A stretch of 64,000 bases of DNA from Tetrastigma voinierianum (taxonomy: Eukaryota; Streptophyta; Magnoliopsida; Vitales; Vitaceae): positions 1 through 64,000 of the forward strand of contig JAEQBH010004544.1 of NCBI GenBank assembly GCA_016808115.1, given 5' to 3'. Shown here piece after piece: positions 10,801 through 22,020 of the stretch. Below the pieces are notes generated by a model. The model saw only the letters and a list, made by a program, of their open reading frames with translations, made no database searches and was not told the origin of the DNA. Numbering within the stretch: the first letter of the stretch is position 1; every line of letters begins with the position of its first letter. The position numbers and the translations under genes are program-made.

Positions 10801-11909
10801 ATCTTTTGTGCTTTACCTTCTTTGTTTTTGCCAGTAGTCCCTTTATCTTCTGTAACTCCACAGTTACTCAAGATTAAATCTAATTGTTATTATTAAGTCA
10901 CTCTTTTGTGTGAGACATCCTTTGCTTGACTAATAACTTCTTGTCGAAAATTCTGAGGCGGTGATCTTCCTCTTATTTAATGCTTGAATTGATTTAAGCC
11001 CATGGATCCGATTTAAGGGTAATTAGTCGAGGGGTGATATAACAAATGCTAATCTTGCTGAAGTGGTTAGTGTTCTCCCTCCCCAGTAATTTTTATCCAT
11101 TATTTTTTTAGTGAAAACAAATATAAATGGTGCTCCCTCAAATATCTCTTGACATAATCTCATTGTCCTCGATGTCTTCATAGTATAGGAGTAGAATCGG
11201 TTTCTCTTTCCTTAAGTGCACATATATGTAGCTCTTTGAAGAGAGAAATTTGAGTAGAGAGATATGAAAAGCATATTTTCTCCATTTAAGGGAAGATAGA
11301 AACCATAAAGGACCTTTGGGGAGAAGTGGTTGCGAGTGGTAAGACCCACAAGAATTGAGTGCTTAATTGATTGAACTCTCTGATAGCTAGGGGCGAGGAG
11401 AGGTGAGGTTTGCAATGGGGTTTCGAGATGTTGGGTAGTTGGTTTTTCACATTCGGAAAGGGTTGTTTTAGAGTGTTAGAGGCGGCTACACATAGTTTTG
11501 GTTGTTAGGGTGGAGGGTTTGTTTCTTGCTTTTCTCTCTCTTCTTATGTAGATTTGGGCTTTTTATACTTTAATGTGTACCGATTTTGCCTTTTGTGCTT
11601 TATTATACTTTCTATTTGCCCATAAACCTATATACATATTACTCTTTTCTGTTTCCTTTGAAGAATTTCCAATTATATATGGCGAGATATTAGGGTTGCA
11701 TAGTGGGCGGATGATGAATCTGAGAAATCATTGGTTTCGAGATAGTGAACTTAATTTTGAATGAGTTAATATTTTTGTGATCATTTGATCATAACAATTC
11801 CTTTCTGCAATGTAGACCTCTGATAGTCTCTTTTGAGGAATTCGATGCTTTCATGTCTTACATGTTCTTTTGGTTTTTCTTTGGGCAGGTTGGGGATATC
11901 ATTGGTAAG
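10801..11909. other. No gene recognised
   Basis: AT-rich sequence with T-rich and TATA-like stretches but no conserved coding words on either strand. Short open frames here look random. Confidence 0.5.
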
Positions 11910-12061
11910 TGTTGAGGAGAAAAGAAATACCAGTTTTCGACAATTACAAAAGAGCATACATGTTATACTCTAAATATTAAGGTAAAAAAACAAAGTTAGA
12001 GTCTAATTAAGACCAAAGAAGAAAGGAAAAAATCTTAAATGGATTAGAATAAACCTTAACA
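11910..12061 (-). repeat. 3' LTR of copia A1
   Basis: 152 bp, TGTTGAGGAGAAAAG...ACCTTAACA, matching 25431-25588. The adjoining 12062-12075 reads GAGAAGGAA on the minus strand, a possible PPT. Confidence 0.8.
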
Positions 12062-12480
12062 TTCCTTCTCAAGAATTTGGAGCATATAGGTCGAAAACAA
12101 CAGAGCTTGTATATATACTTCATCGTGGACCTCCTAGAGACTTAGTATGAAGATATCTGTTAGTTGATCTCATTAGAGTTAATGAAACTAGTAGTCATGC
12201 ATCTCGATGCAATCTTCTCTCTAATTAAGTAGCAATCCACACTGATATATGGTTCTCTCATGACTTGGGTTAGTTGAAATATGCAAGGTGACTTGATTAT
12301 CACATATAACCTTCATCTGTTCATCCTTCAATCTTGCTTTCACGGAGGAGATGCTTTAACCGTATGAGTTCGCATTTATTCAAACCATAACGTGCTAAAC
12401 CCCATTAGATCACGACTACTACATCTTGTTTCTTACTCTTCCGGGGATATTAAGTTTACCTCCAATGAACACACAATACT
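12062..12480 (-). pseudogene. A1 RNase H and polyprotein C-terminus
   Basis: Read on the minus strand, short words survive: HERT at the FHERTKHIE position, REDCI at REKIA, then QLTDIF and a degraded SLRGP-like end. This is the usual end of copia polyproteins ('QLADIFTKSL'). Every word sits in a broken frame. It directly precedes the 3' LTR. Confidence 0.65.
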
Positions 12481-12486
12481 GAAGTC

Positions 12487-13450
12487 TTAGAGCTGTGATG
12501 ATACATTTGTGGGTGAGCACGCCCGATCACATCTTCTGCTCAGTAATCTGAGTATGACCTCACATTCTGCATCGACACCCCTTGACACAGTGTTCCTTTG
12601 ACATAATGGAGAATATGACTGACATCCCGATGGCTGCTCCCTTAGTGGTGTAGGAAGGCGACTAACTAAGCTCTGAGAGCGAGATGTTAGGTCGAGTGAT
12701 GAGTGAGATAGTTGTGGGGCCTCTGATGATCTAATATCTCCCTGGATCTCGTAGAGCTCCTCTCTTGACCTGGAGTAAGTTCGGCGATCAGGATCCATGA
12801 AGTGTCTGAAGCTTACGGTCGACATACTAGTGTCTGCCAATATATCACAAGGTGTGCTTCTGTGAGAAATAACCCTTTATGGAGGTGGGCCAGGCTACCT
12901 CGATGCAGAAAATGCCCAGGTTTCCTCGAGTCTTTTGTCTGAAAGTGGTTGAAGAGAGGTGTTGTTTAGGTTTTCCCAGATCTAAATCCACAGTGGCTGT
13001 AATGACAATGTTATCACATAAACAATCGAGTAAATATATTGTCAGTAAATAAATGTGTCACAACGGAATGGTACCTTTGTGTTTTGGAGGAATCATGCGA
13101 ACTCCTGAACCCGCGAAGTACAAAATCGAGCTAAGCGAAGCTCGGAGATTGTTCGAGACCATATAAGGAGCGACTTGGTTTACATAAACCGGACTCTCCA
13201 TGAATAACAAAACTAGGCGGTTGCTTCTTATAAACCTCCTCGGCGAATCACCATGAAGAAGACATTCTTGATATCGGCGAAAAGCTGGGACATGGCGCAT
13301 AGTAACCGTAGAAATATGGCCGAGCAGAAGCGATCTTAGCGCGCGGAAGAAAGATATCATAATAGTTGAAGCCATATTCTTCGAAGTGTACCCTTAGCGA
13401 CGAAACGGGCCTTAAAGTAGGTCAATCTTGCCATCAAGTCCACCTTCCTT
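12487..13450 (-). pseudogene. A1 reverse transcriptase
   Basis: The frame at 13058-13375 contains CLLHGDSPRRF, equivalent to the NAFLHGDLxEEVYM block of copia RT. It also contains SFFRALRSLLLGH at the 'DTFSPVAKxxSVR' position. The frame at 12487-12840 holds MDPDR and GDIRSSEAPQLS, a frame-shifted version of the GDxxRYRRLVGKLNYL region. The central YVDD box (12850-13050) is not readable. The RT start (WVYT-like, KARF) lies at about 13390-13450. Confidence 0.75.
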
Positions 13451-13459
13451 GTGTAAACC

Positions 13460-14650
13460 CTAACGAAAACTAACGAGGAGACTTATCGGGAGGAAGTGAA
13501 GCTCCCCGTGTCGTGGAGTAAAAGCATCCATTTCATGGACATTGCTTGTTTCGGCCGAATGAGAGAGCCTCGCTAGTGCTTTTAGGGGTAGAGCCGAGAA
13601 GACAAGGTGAAACAAAAACCAGTAGGAGTGAAGTATAAACAATAAAAAGCTGAAAAATTATGAGATGTGGGTTAGAAGTAAGTGAGTCACTAAAACTCCT
13701 TAATAAACAGATCATCATGCGATTGCGAGCAGGACGAGGAATGGCTAGCGTAGAAGATGAAGTCAATAAGAGGCCACGTAGGATGAGAGACGGCAGTATA
13801 ACAAACTTGAAGTAGTCGGGGAATCCGACATACGTAGTTGGAGAAGGAAATTGGGAAATGGTAAAACAAGAGGAAATAGATAAAACATAAAACGAAGGAC
13901 CATTTACAAGGAGAAGAAGGAGGAGTCCTCAAAGAATGTGACTACAGATATCTGAGTGATTAGTAATGGAGAATATGACGATAGCACTGCGAGAAAGTGA
14001 GAATAACTGAAGGCGGCCATTGACTTTGGTTAAGAGTTTGTCTTGCACATAAGTGAGAATATGAACCAGCAGACCTGACCCGAAACCGAAGGAAATGAGG
14101 TTGATTAGGTAGTAAGAGAGAATGAGGGATCTGATCATGCAAAACGGAGGATGACATATGATTAATCAAATAACATGTAGCTGAGATAGCATCCCCTTAC
14201 AAACGTTGAGGAACTTTATGATGGAGGGGAAGAGTGCGAGTTGTCTCAACTAAGTGACGGTTCTTACTCTCAACCACTCCATTATGTTGAGGAGTGTAAG
14301 CACAAGATGATTGGTGAAGAATCCCATGGGAAGACATAAAAGAAATAGCGTAAATATTCGCACAGTATCGCTTCTTAAAGCCACAAATATAAGTATTGAA
14401 TTGAGTCACGAATTTCGGCATGAAATTTTAGAAGATGAAAGTAACCTAGCTCGAGTTTTCATTAAAAATAACGAAGCATCGAAGATAGATACATAAGTAA
14501 CGAATCCTAAAGTAAAGGTAGAACTAGGGACCACAAACATCGATCTGGACGAAGCTCGAAAATGAGACTTTGTCTGAGGGATCACAAACACTTTGGGAAC
14601 AAGACGAGTATGTTTCTAAGCCAGGCGTATTTCATGTTGGCGAATAAGCT
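13460..14650 (-). pseudogene. A1 integrase and IN-RT linker
   Basis: The frame at 14197-14421 contains FMSSHGILHQSS and PQHNGVVESKNRHLVE, the copia integrase end in which the third catalytic Glu sits (here VES). INHMSSSVLHDQIPHSLLLP at 13960-14169 is the downstream block, read in full without breaks. The linker to RT (13530-13932) is in at least three frames. The catalytic SDN box is replaced by unrelated residues. The plus-strand copy A2 preserves the same blocks better. Confidence 0.8.
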
Positions 14651-16223
14651 ATGGCGTGGATGTCCCATCCTTATGGGGTACATGGCAAGCCAAAGGAATG
14701 GGTAGGCTTAAGGCCCACTTACGAGCAAATATAAGCCTAAGTCCTGATTTATCACAGAAATTCGGCATAAAAATTTTTCTTTTTTTTTTTTTCAATTTAG
14801 GATTTGGTAAAATCTTGGCAGCGAGGAAAAACGGCATAATGGTACTATAGATCTAATTCAAATCCTGTATCGTCGAAATATTGCAACGACATACAACCTA
14901 TTCCTCCACGAAAACTATACTATGTACATACATATGCTCATTCTGAATTGAAGTATTTTCGTACATAATATTATTAATTACAACACTTATCTGATGTCGG
15001 GACAAAATCCTGTGATAATCCTCATCACATTACTGGAAAATAGTTTTAAAATGCAAATCATCATTCGCGAGGAACCGTGAGTGTATCTTTATAAAAATGT
15101 TTTGCTTTTAACATCTAAACTATAAAACTCTCTTTACAAAGATATTTTCCGAAGCCTTGCTTTGCTTTGCTTGCTTTAAAAGTTACCTAAACTTTACGTA
15201 CTTGCTTTTAAAGTTTATAAAACTTTTAATACTTGCTTGCTTCTTTCGATCAATCCAATCATAGTATATAGGTTATACTATAATCGCGGCAATATGAACA
15301 ACAATATCAAATGAGATTTAGGAAGTTTTAAACAAAAATATAGTTTAATGGGAATCTGTCCCATTCTTTTTTCTTTTCTTGGAATCCGTACATTTCCAAC
15401 GAATTAATAAACGGGCAGGTTCTACGCTGAAGTTTACCACCTCTGAGGAAGGCACGGCTTTGCCCGCCCAGAGGGTACCATGTGCACATAGCCTGATGAC
15501 CTCCCCATCAGTTAGGCTACGTGATTCATACGTCAAATGAAATTAGATTACAAGTTATAACTAGCCAAGTACTCGGCTATGCGACGAAGACCTTGAGTCT
15601 GATAAGAGTTAGGTTGGCCGTCTTTCGGCGTAGTGTCGTCGGGACATGTGACTTGTGGCGACCATTCAATTCAATGAATGCTTTCGAGAATAAGGTCTTA
15701 ATCTTAGTCAGTGCTACGATTAAGTCAAGCAGTGAAAACACTTAGCTATCATTTTGAAGGTGCAAGTACGATGATATAAGATTTACTCACTCCTATTTAT
15801 TAGAACTCGGCTAGGCTATTCACCCCGAGCGTGTGAGTCTTCCCCCGACTTTGTTTTTCTTTTTCTTTGTAACATAGTTTACAATTAAACCATTACTTCT
15901 TATATTTTACTTACTTTTCAAGTATGGTTGATCATTCAAAACCATATTATTTATTTGTTTCACATATGGTTTAAAGTAAAAACCATTGCCCCTTGCTAAA
16001 CTCATTGCTTGCTTAATATGGTTTACCATCAAAAACCATTAAATACCGGTGTATAGGCAGTTTATAATAATATCTGCTAATTTGAAAAATAGGGTTGGAA
16101 CACTCACTTTCCTCATATTAAAATTGCAGGCGTGATTCATGATTTTCCCGCCTTTGCTTTAGCCTCTAGCATTTCCAAATAATCTGTGACGTTAATCGCA
16201 CGTGTATGGCGTAAAATTGCGTG

Positions 16224-16470
16224 CTTCACTATTCATATCATTATTCATACGTATTCACTATTCATTCGTATTCACTATTCATACGTATTCACTATTTATA
16301 CGTATTCACTATTCACTATGCACAATTTACTATGTACTATACACTATGCACTATGCATTATGCATTATTTCACTATGCACTATGCACTATGCACTATGCA
16401 TTATGCACTATTTCACTATACACTATACACTATGCACTATGCACTATGCACTATGCATTTATACGTATTG
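16224..16470. repeat. Heptamer satellite-like array (CACTATG / TATTCAC type)
   Basis: First ATTCATACGTATTCACT-like units, then about twenty CTATGCA/CTATACA heptamers. The matching place in the other G2 LTR (23590-23800) holds only scattered related units, so the array expanded after G2 inserted. Three overlapping long open frames here are repeat artefacts. Confidence 0.9.
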
Positions 16471-16791
16471 TCGTGTTCTTGTTATACGTATTAAATACGT
16501 GTTGCTATTTCACATGAAATGGGTAAATCCAGTGATTTGGGTACTCTACGTAGCTCTGGAGTCGCGTGAAATGCTTTACCTCTTGATTCAAGAACACTCG
16601 ATTCACTAAGAATGCAGTAGATATGAGAAAAACTAAAAATTTGGATTTTTAAATTTGCACGAATTCTCGGTGAAATCTTGTGTTCTATTACTCACCTGCG
16701 TAGCCGCTTGTTCTTGTCGAGCACTTTTAGTGTTTATCAGAAACCAGGTCGACGGTCGAAGCTTCGAATATGAAATTAAGATTTAGAAAAA

Positions 16792-16792
16792 G

Positions 16793-16819
<27 letters not shown>
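16792..16819. repeat. Poly(A) run
   Basis: Nearly 30 uninterrupted A, at a place where the other G2 LTR has only a short A-rich stretch (24056-24076). Confidence 0.9.
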
Positions 16820-16823
<4 letters not shown>

Positions 16824-17528
16824 GCGTGCGCAGCTGCTCTGTCCGTCCTCTGCCTGCTTAAATTGCATTTCATATCTTCTTTTTTTTTTTGTTATGGGAC
16901 CCACATGTCCCTTTATTCTGCATTTTCTTGGTCGGTTTCGGCAGAAACAATTTATTTTGTCCTGGTTTCAATTTATTTATCATAATTGAATATTCTTTAA
17001 ATATTTATATTTTGATTTTCCAAAAATCCGTTTTCGAGGTTTGAGCTCTGGCAAGGTAGCTGGGAATTTCGTGGAAATGTTCGTCTCGAGATTTAACGAG
17101 CTTTCCTGGGTCACTAGTTCGTGAGACAGTTGCTTGTGTGATGGTTTAGGTCGTCAGGATGCAGGGTTTCGAGACTTCCCTGTAAAAGTCGCTTAATTCA
17201 TTATTATTATTTCTTATTTAAAAGCAATAATTATCTTTTCTTGCATTCGCTTTGTGGTACAAAGTAATTCTTCCAAAAACTTTAAAATTTTTATCCTTTA
17301 CAATGGCACCAATTTGCACATATGCGTCACTTCTGATTACATATCTTTGTACCTCATCGGGCAGGGTATTACAAGCGCTCAGAGTGACCTTATTGGATAT
17401 ACCTAAAAATTCCATTTAGTGATATAAATAATTCCTAAAAATTATCTCAAATTCATGATGGACCATAAAACACCTAAAACTTAAATTCCATGAAAAAATC
17501 ATTTAAAAAAATTATTTGAGGTGTTACA

Positions 17529-17545
17529 TTTCTCCCCCCCTTATA
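17529..17545 (-). other. Polypurine tract of G2
   Basis: On the minus strand, TTATAAGGGGGGGAGAA followed by the LTR start TGTAACACC. Confidence 0.8.
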
Positions 17546-17599
17546 AAAATTAGATCTCAATTTATTAAACAATCTTTCTATATCACTCGAAGAGTTGAG

Positions 17600-18900
17600 G
17601 ATGTTGTCCTTCATCATTTGCTCACTCTCCCGGTACACTCCTGCCATTGATTCATATGAACCTTTACCATAGCTATTTCTTTGTTTCTCGGCTTCTGATG
17701 CGATACATCACTATGGCTGCGGTACCTCTTCATTATGACAGGATCCTTATCAACCTCAATCTCCTGAGTCTGAAGAATGTGAGACGGGATGAGGTGATAT
17801 GCGTAGCGTGGTACGTGAAACCTTTGGATGCACATGGCCAAAGTTAAGCAGCCTAATCTGAAGATACATTGCCAACCACATCGATATCTCGAATATTACA
17901 TGTATCTCGGTCGGCTTCCCTTTGTTCCCAGAATCTCATCTCTCCCTTCATAGGAGATATTTTAAAGGCGTGATCTACCATGCCAAGCTGTGCATCGTCT
18001 CCTCGGATCGTATAACTCTTTTGTCATTGGCGAGTCCTCATTCTCTCTGAATAATAGGTACTTTCTCGGAAGTTTCTCGATCAACTCTGGACCTTCAAAT
18101 TCTCTATCACACCTCCATCCAGTGAAGGTGACCTATATTTTTCGTCCGTAGAGTGCCTCGTATGGCGCCGTTCAATCGTAGAATGATAAACCCCATTATT
18201 ATAAGCAAACTCTACGAGGCGATATTTTCCAGTACCTCGAAATCCATAACACCTAGAGCATATCCTCGAGAATTACGAGATTGTTTGTTACATGCTCATG
18301 CAAATACGAGGATGGAAGGTTGTGCGAAATCCGGTTGTGCCCAAGGCTTCACAGTTTCTGCGAGAACCTCGAGGTGAGCTGTGGACCTGTCGGATGCATG
18401 GACCTTAGCCTCCGTGCGATCTTTACTATCTTGTCTAGATCCATGCGTAAGTATTGTGCCACCGTATAAGTAGTCTTCTGACTAAGTGGTGATCTGGTCG
18501 ATCTGTCAAGCATAACCGGATCGAATCATGCCTGCCGGTCTTTGGTAACCAAACCCGCGAAGTCCATAGTAATTCTCTCCCCATTTCCATTCGGGTAAAT
18601 CACGACTCTGAGAAGACACAATGGGTCTCACAGTGCTTTCAATTGACTTGTTGGCATGTCAGGCAGCAGTGCCACATCTTTGTCTGCATCCTTTTCATCC
18701 CATTCCACCCGATACATACCTTTAGCATCTGGTACATCTTGGTGACTCTGGATGAACACTATAAGGTGCATTATGGGCTTCTGTAAAATCACTAATCTCA
18801 AACCATCTACGTCGAGGCACCTGCGGTGCATTTCCTCGTCTCGGCACATTAATTTACTATTTCAAATCGGATGTCTGTCTGTATGCGAATCTCCCTCAAT
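17600..18900 (-). pseudogene. G2 integrase
   Basis: Leftward on the minus strand, GMYRVEWDEK (18700-18730) is a degraded form of the WWxGMKxDI block that follows the H2C2 finger. SLRAIFTI and related short words fall where the catalytic core should be. ISPMKGEM (near 17950) and YAYHLIPSHILQTQEIEVDK with RNKEIAMVKVH (17614-17841) form the C-terminal part, 'HVSxLRKY ... RNKxIxxVKVxW'. Frames are broken between all words. The C-terminal assignment is firm; the catalytic residues cannot be confirmed. Confidence 0.8.
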
Positions 18901-19009
18901 TTAATAAAGGAAGGATCATATCTTGGTTGGCCTTGATCTCATCGATCGATAGAACTACAGGCTATCTGACTAATCCACGAGACTCTGTGGCGTACTCAGC
19001 GTATTATGG

Positions 19010-19330
19010 ATCCTGGCTCCTTACTTTCATACTCCTCTTGTAATGCTGAAATATGTGCTAGGCGCCCATGGACTTCTGCTTAAGCATCGGCCACCACATT
19101 GGCTTTCGGGATGATATAAAATCCGTGATCATGGTGCAATGGTAACTCTGCCGTCTCCTGCGTACGATTCAAAATCTCTTTGTTCTTGAATGTGACAGAG
19201 GCTTTTGTGGTCCGTGTAAATCTCACACTTCTCACCATATAGTAGATGCCTCCATATTTTAGGTGCAAAAATCACTAACGCCATCTCCGGTCATGTGTGC
19301 GGAATAATTCTTTCTCTCCTCGCCCAATGC
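19010..19330 (-). pseudogene. G2 RNase H domain
   Basis: Contains VIFALKIWRHLLYGEKCEIY in two frames, then TDHKS and, further left, PKANVVADA, the end of the gypsy RNase H ('HPGKANVVADALSR'). The catalytic Asp of TDHKS is present. Located between RT and integrase as expected. Confidence 0.85.
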
Positions 19331-19499
19331 GGATGCATATCTTTATTACCTTCCCGTTGCGCATCAAAGCGACCAATCCTATACGGAGGCATCCTGTACA
19401 TTATCATGCCTCCTTTGATTTGTAGGTAATGCTAACTTTGGAAGCGATGAATTCATGATATAGAGATTCTAAACTTGCTAGTGTCATCGGCTCAAATTT

Positions 19500-20010
19500 T
19501 ACTTCAACTGCGATCGTAGGTGTCGGTGGAAGCGATAATCTGGAAAAATCTTTCTAAATCTCTGTAATATCCAGCCGTACCGGGAAAACTAAGTATCTCG
19601 ATCCGCATTGGTGGAGTCTGAGCCGGTTAGACAACATACACCTTCTTCGGATCACACGAACACACTCCTTGCTTAGCACATGCCCCAGAAACTCCTGCGT
19701 TAAGCCGGCTTTCACATTTATTGATTTTGCATACGGTTGATGTGTTAAGTGCAGTACAATCTGAGATATTCCCCATGTTCCACATGACTTTTGAATAAAT
19801 CGAGGATATCATCTATAAACACGCCACAAATTTATCGGATATGGTTTTGAAAACCAGTTCATCAAATCCATCGCCATGGTGGTACGTTAGTCGACCCAAC
19901 CGGTAATACCGGAACTGCGTAATGACCATCTGCAGGAGTCTGAATGTTGCCGTTTTATCCACTCTCTGCACTCTCGGTGATGATACCCGGAGCCTGAGTC
20001 TATCTTAGGT
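19500..20010 (-). pseudogene. G2 reverse transcriptase (C-terminal half)
   Basis: The catalytic box FIDDILD is readable near 19800-19820, followed leftward by EHGEYL, then KCE at the 'KFSKCEFW' position. FPGTAGYYR at about 19555-19590 equals the FLGLAGYYRRF block. The N-terminal half of RT (to about 20200) is too broken to trace. Frame changes and stops show it is dead. Confidence 0.8.
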
Positions 20011-21000
20011 ATACTGAGGATCGCTGGGGTTGATCCAGGTAACCATCAATTCTAGGGTGGATCTGGGTGCGGATGGTAATACGTTGTTGCATGATCTGTA
20101 CGTGCTTGAGCTCCCATCTTTTTTTTTCGCGAGAAAAGCTTGGGCTTCCATGGGGATATGCGGTCTGTGAATCCCTTGCTCAGCGACTCTTCTGGCTGAA
20201 CCGCTCCCTCGCTCTACGAGCCATCACATGGGAGGAATGGAAATGACTGATCCCCAGGATAATCAATCAGTAGACTCACACTGCAGGTAATCTGTGATAT
20301 CCTCTAAGCTGCCCTCTAGTACCACTTTGGCCTATGCGACTTTACTTCCTTTTATAGCAGTCTAGTGGCTCTGTAGTGAGACAGAGCCAATCATGCAGAA
20401 AACGACATCGGTCCTCATATGCAAAGCTACGAATCCATTTGAAACTCTGTCCCTCAATCTCGGAACTCTCTTATCTCTGCTACTCTGCTCTAGATTAGGA
20501 TCTCATTTGGGAGGAAACTCTCATACTACCTGCAATGGTGAATTATACATCAGCTTGATCTAGGAATGACAGTGCGAGTGAATGCGTGCTCTGGGTCCTC
20601 TAAGGTATATTCATCTGTCAGATAATATCTAGTGACCACGTGGCCCTCTGCATCTTCTTGAGGTCACGGCATATACTGCGGCTGAGTGGGGGCTCGTCAT
20701 ATCACAGAACCTGCTACCTACCTGAACCTCTCTACCTATTGTTTGTGTTGGCCCCTACGCAGAGGAAACCTCTCTGAACATGTGTGCTCGTCTCACGAAT
20801 GCTGGGAGTATTGAAACAGCTCTTGTCTCATGCAATCATTGAGAACACTCCACAATGAAATGGCCTTCACAGCCTGATCAAACTCTCTATTAGAATCTCA
20901 TAAGCTCCCCATGGTGTCGCCTCGGCATATATGACATGCGAGGTAGCTACGGGTTCCCGCGCTGCTTGTTGGGAAGCCATCAACGATCCTGACTAGAATA
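20011..21000 (-). other. Decayed G2 protease and gag C-terminal region
   Basis: By position this should hold the RT start, protease and gag zinc knuckle. A CHxC-like trace is seen near 20890-20930. No domain can be called with confidence. Confidence 0.4.
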
Positions 21001-21259
21001 GCTCATAGAGCCTGCTTGGCAGGCATACTATGCATACCTTTCTTTGGCACTAACTTCTCTTGTGCGTCCGAGCTTTGTTGGGAAGTGGCTGGGTGCACTC
21101 CTCTCTCTTACTCTTGCTGCTCGATACATGGTTGTGGTACTTTGCTCGGCTCTCGGAGGCGGCCTCTGCTGGGTCCCCGAATCTATTTTGAGGGACCAGC
21201 GATAAATGCACCTAATCCGGTGTTGTAGTCTGTGAAAACCTCTGCCCAGGACTTCATAC

Positions 21260-21460
21260 GCTTGAATGTATGGAACCAATCCTGCTTGGATTCAGGAACT
21301 TCTTCTCATACTCGGATACTGGCATGTTCTTTTGTTCTAACTTGAAGAACTCCTCAATTTTTGAATCCTTATGACTTTGAGGAAAGAATCTGTCAGTGAA
21401 TTCTTGCTGGAATTGGTCCCATGTTATGCCATTAGGATACCTTCTTTCTCTTTACATCCA
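21260..21460 (-). pseudogene. G2 gag capsid remnant
   Basis: On the minus strand a continuous stretch reads WDQFQQEFTDRFFPQSHKD, then KIEEFFKLEQKNMPVSEYE. This is the conserved block of gypsy gag capsid ('TWxxFxxxFxxxFFPxxxxxxKxxEFxxLxQGxMSVxEYE'). It is the best preserved coding word string in G2. Surrounding gag is frame-shifted. Confidence 0.85.
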
Positions 21461-22001
21461 CCGATCTTAATACATCTTCCATCGAGCGAAAACAAAACTC
21501 CTTTGCTCATTTGTGCGACCCGCTAACTCCATAAACCTTATTGACTCGGTCTAGCCGTAGCAGTGCCTTACGGATCACCCGCTGCGTCATATGGCTTAGC
21601 GCCAACCTGTACTCTCTCCCCTTGACCTCAGAGTTCTTCCCAAACCTCTACAGGTTATGGTGAAGGCTACTGACTGATAGCCAAGGGTCGCTATGGCTAT
21701 ATCGTGCAATCATGCCACCTACTCTGCCAGTAAATAAATCACGCGCAGGCTCCCTGCAGTGGCTGATGGTCGGCGCGACTGTTCGGAGGCTGTTCATGCA
21801 GCGGTAGTGGAGACTGACTAAGTGCTCATCTCTCTTAGTTCTTGTAGGATTGTTAGGCTATTTGAACTGTTGACTCTCCTAGGGCGACCTCGATCCTCTT
21901 CACGAACATAGTCTTGTATTTAAAAAAATCAACTATTTAATACTTTGAATTACTTGATATGTGTCTTACTCTAAGTTTGAACATGCCATGGTTGCCAATA
22001 C

Positions 22002-22017
22002 TTATATACGATACCAA
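22002..22017 (-). other. Primer binding site of G2
   Basis: Minus strand TTGGTATCGTATATAA, three bases from the LTR end. The first eight bases match the initiator-Met PBS; the rest has decayed. Confidence 0.65.
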
Positions 22018-22020
22018 CTT

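Larger units (their letters stand above)
14661..17528 (-). repeat. 3' LTR of G2 (about 2.87 kb)
   Basis: Parallel to 22021-24757 along its whole length (shared: TTTATCACAGAAA, CAATTTAGGATTTGGTAAAA, GGGTTGGAACACTCACTTT, GATGGACCATAAA). It contains an expanded ACTATGC heptamer array and a long A-run not matched in the other LTR. Confidence 0.85.

Noticed and set aside
16186..16609. Three overlapping open frames of 98-135 codons
   Set aside because: They run through the ACTATGC heptamer array in all three frames; a 7-bp repeat without stop codons opens every frame. No protein signal.
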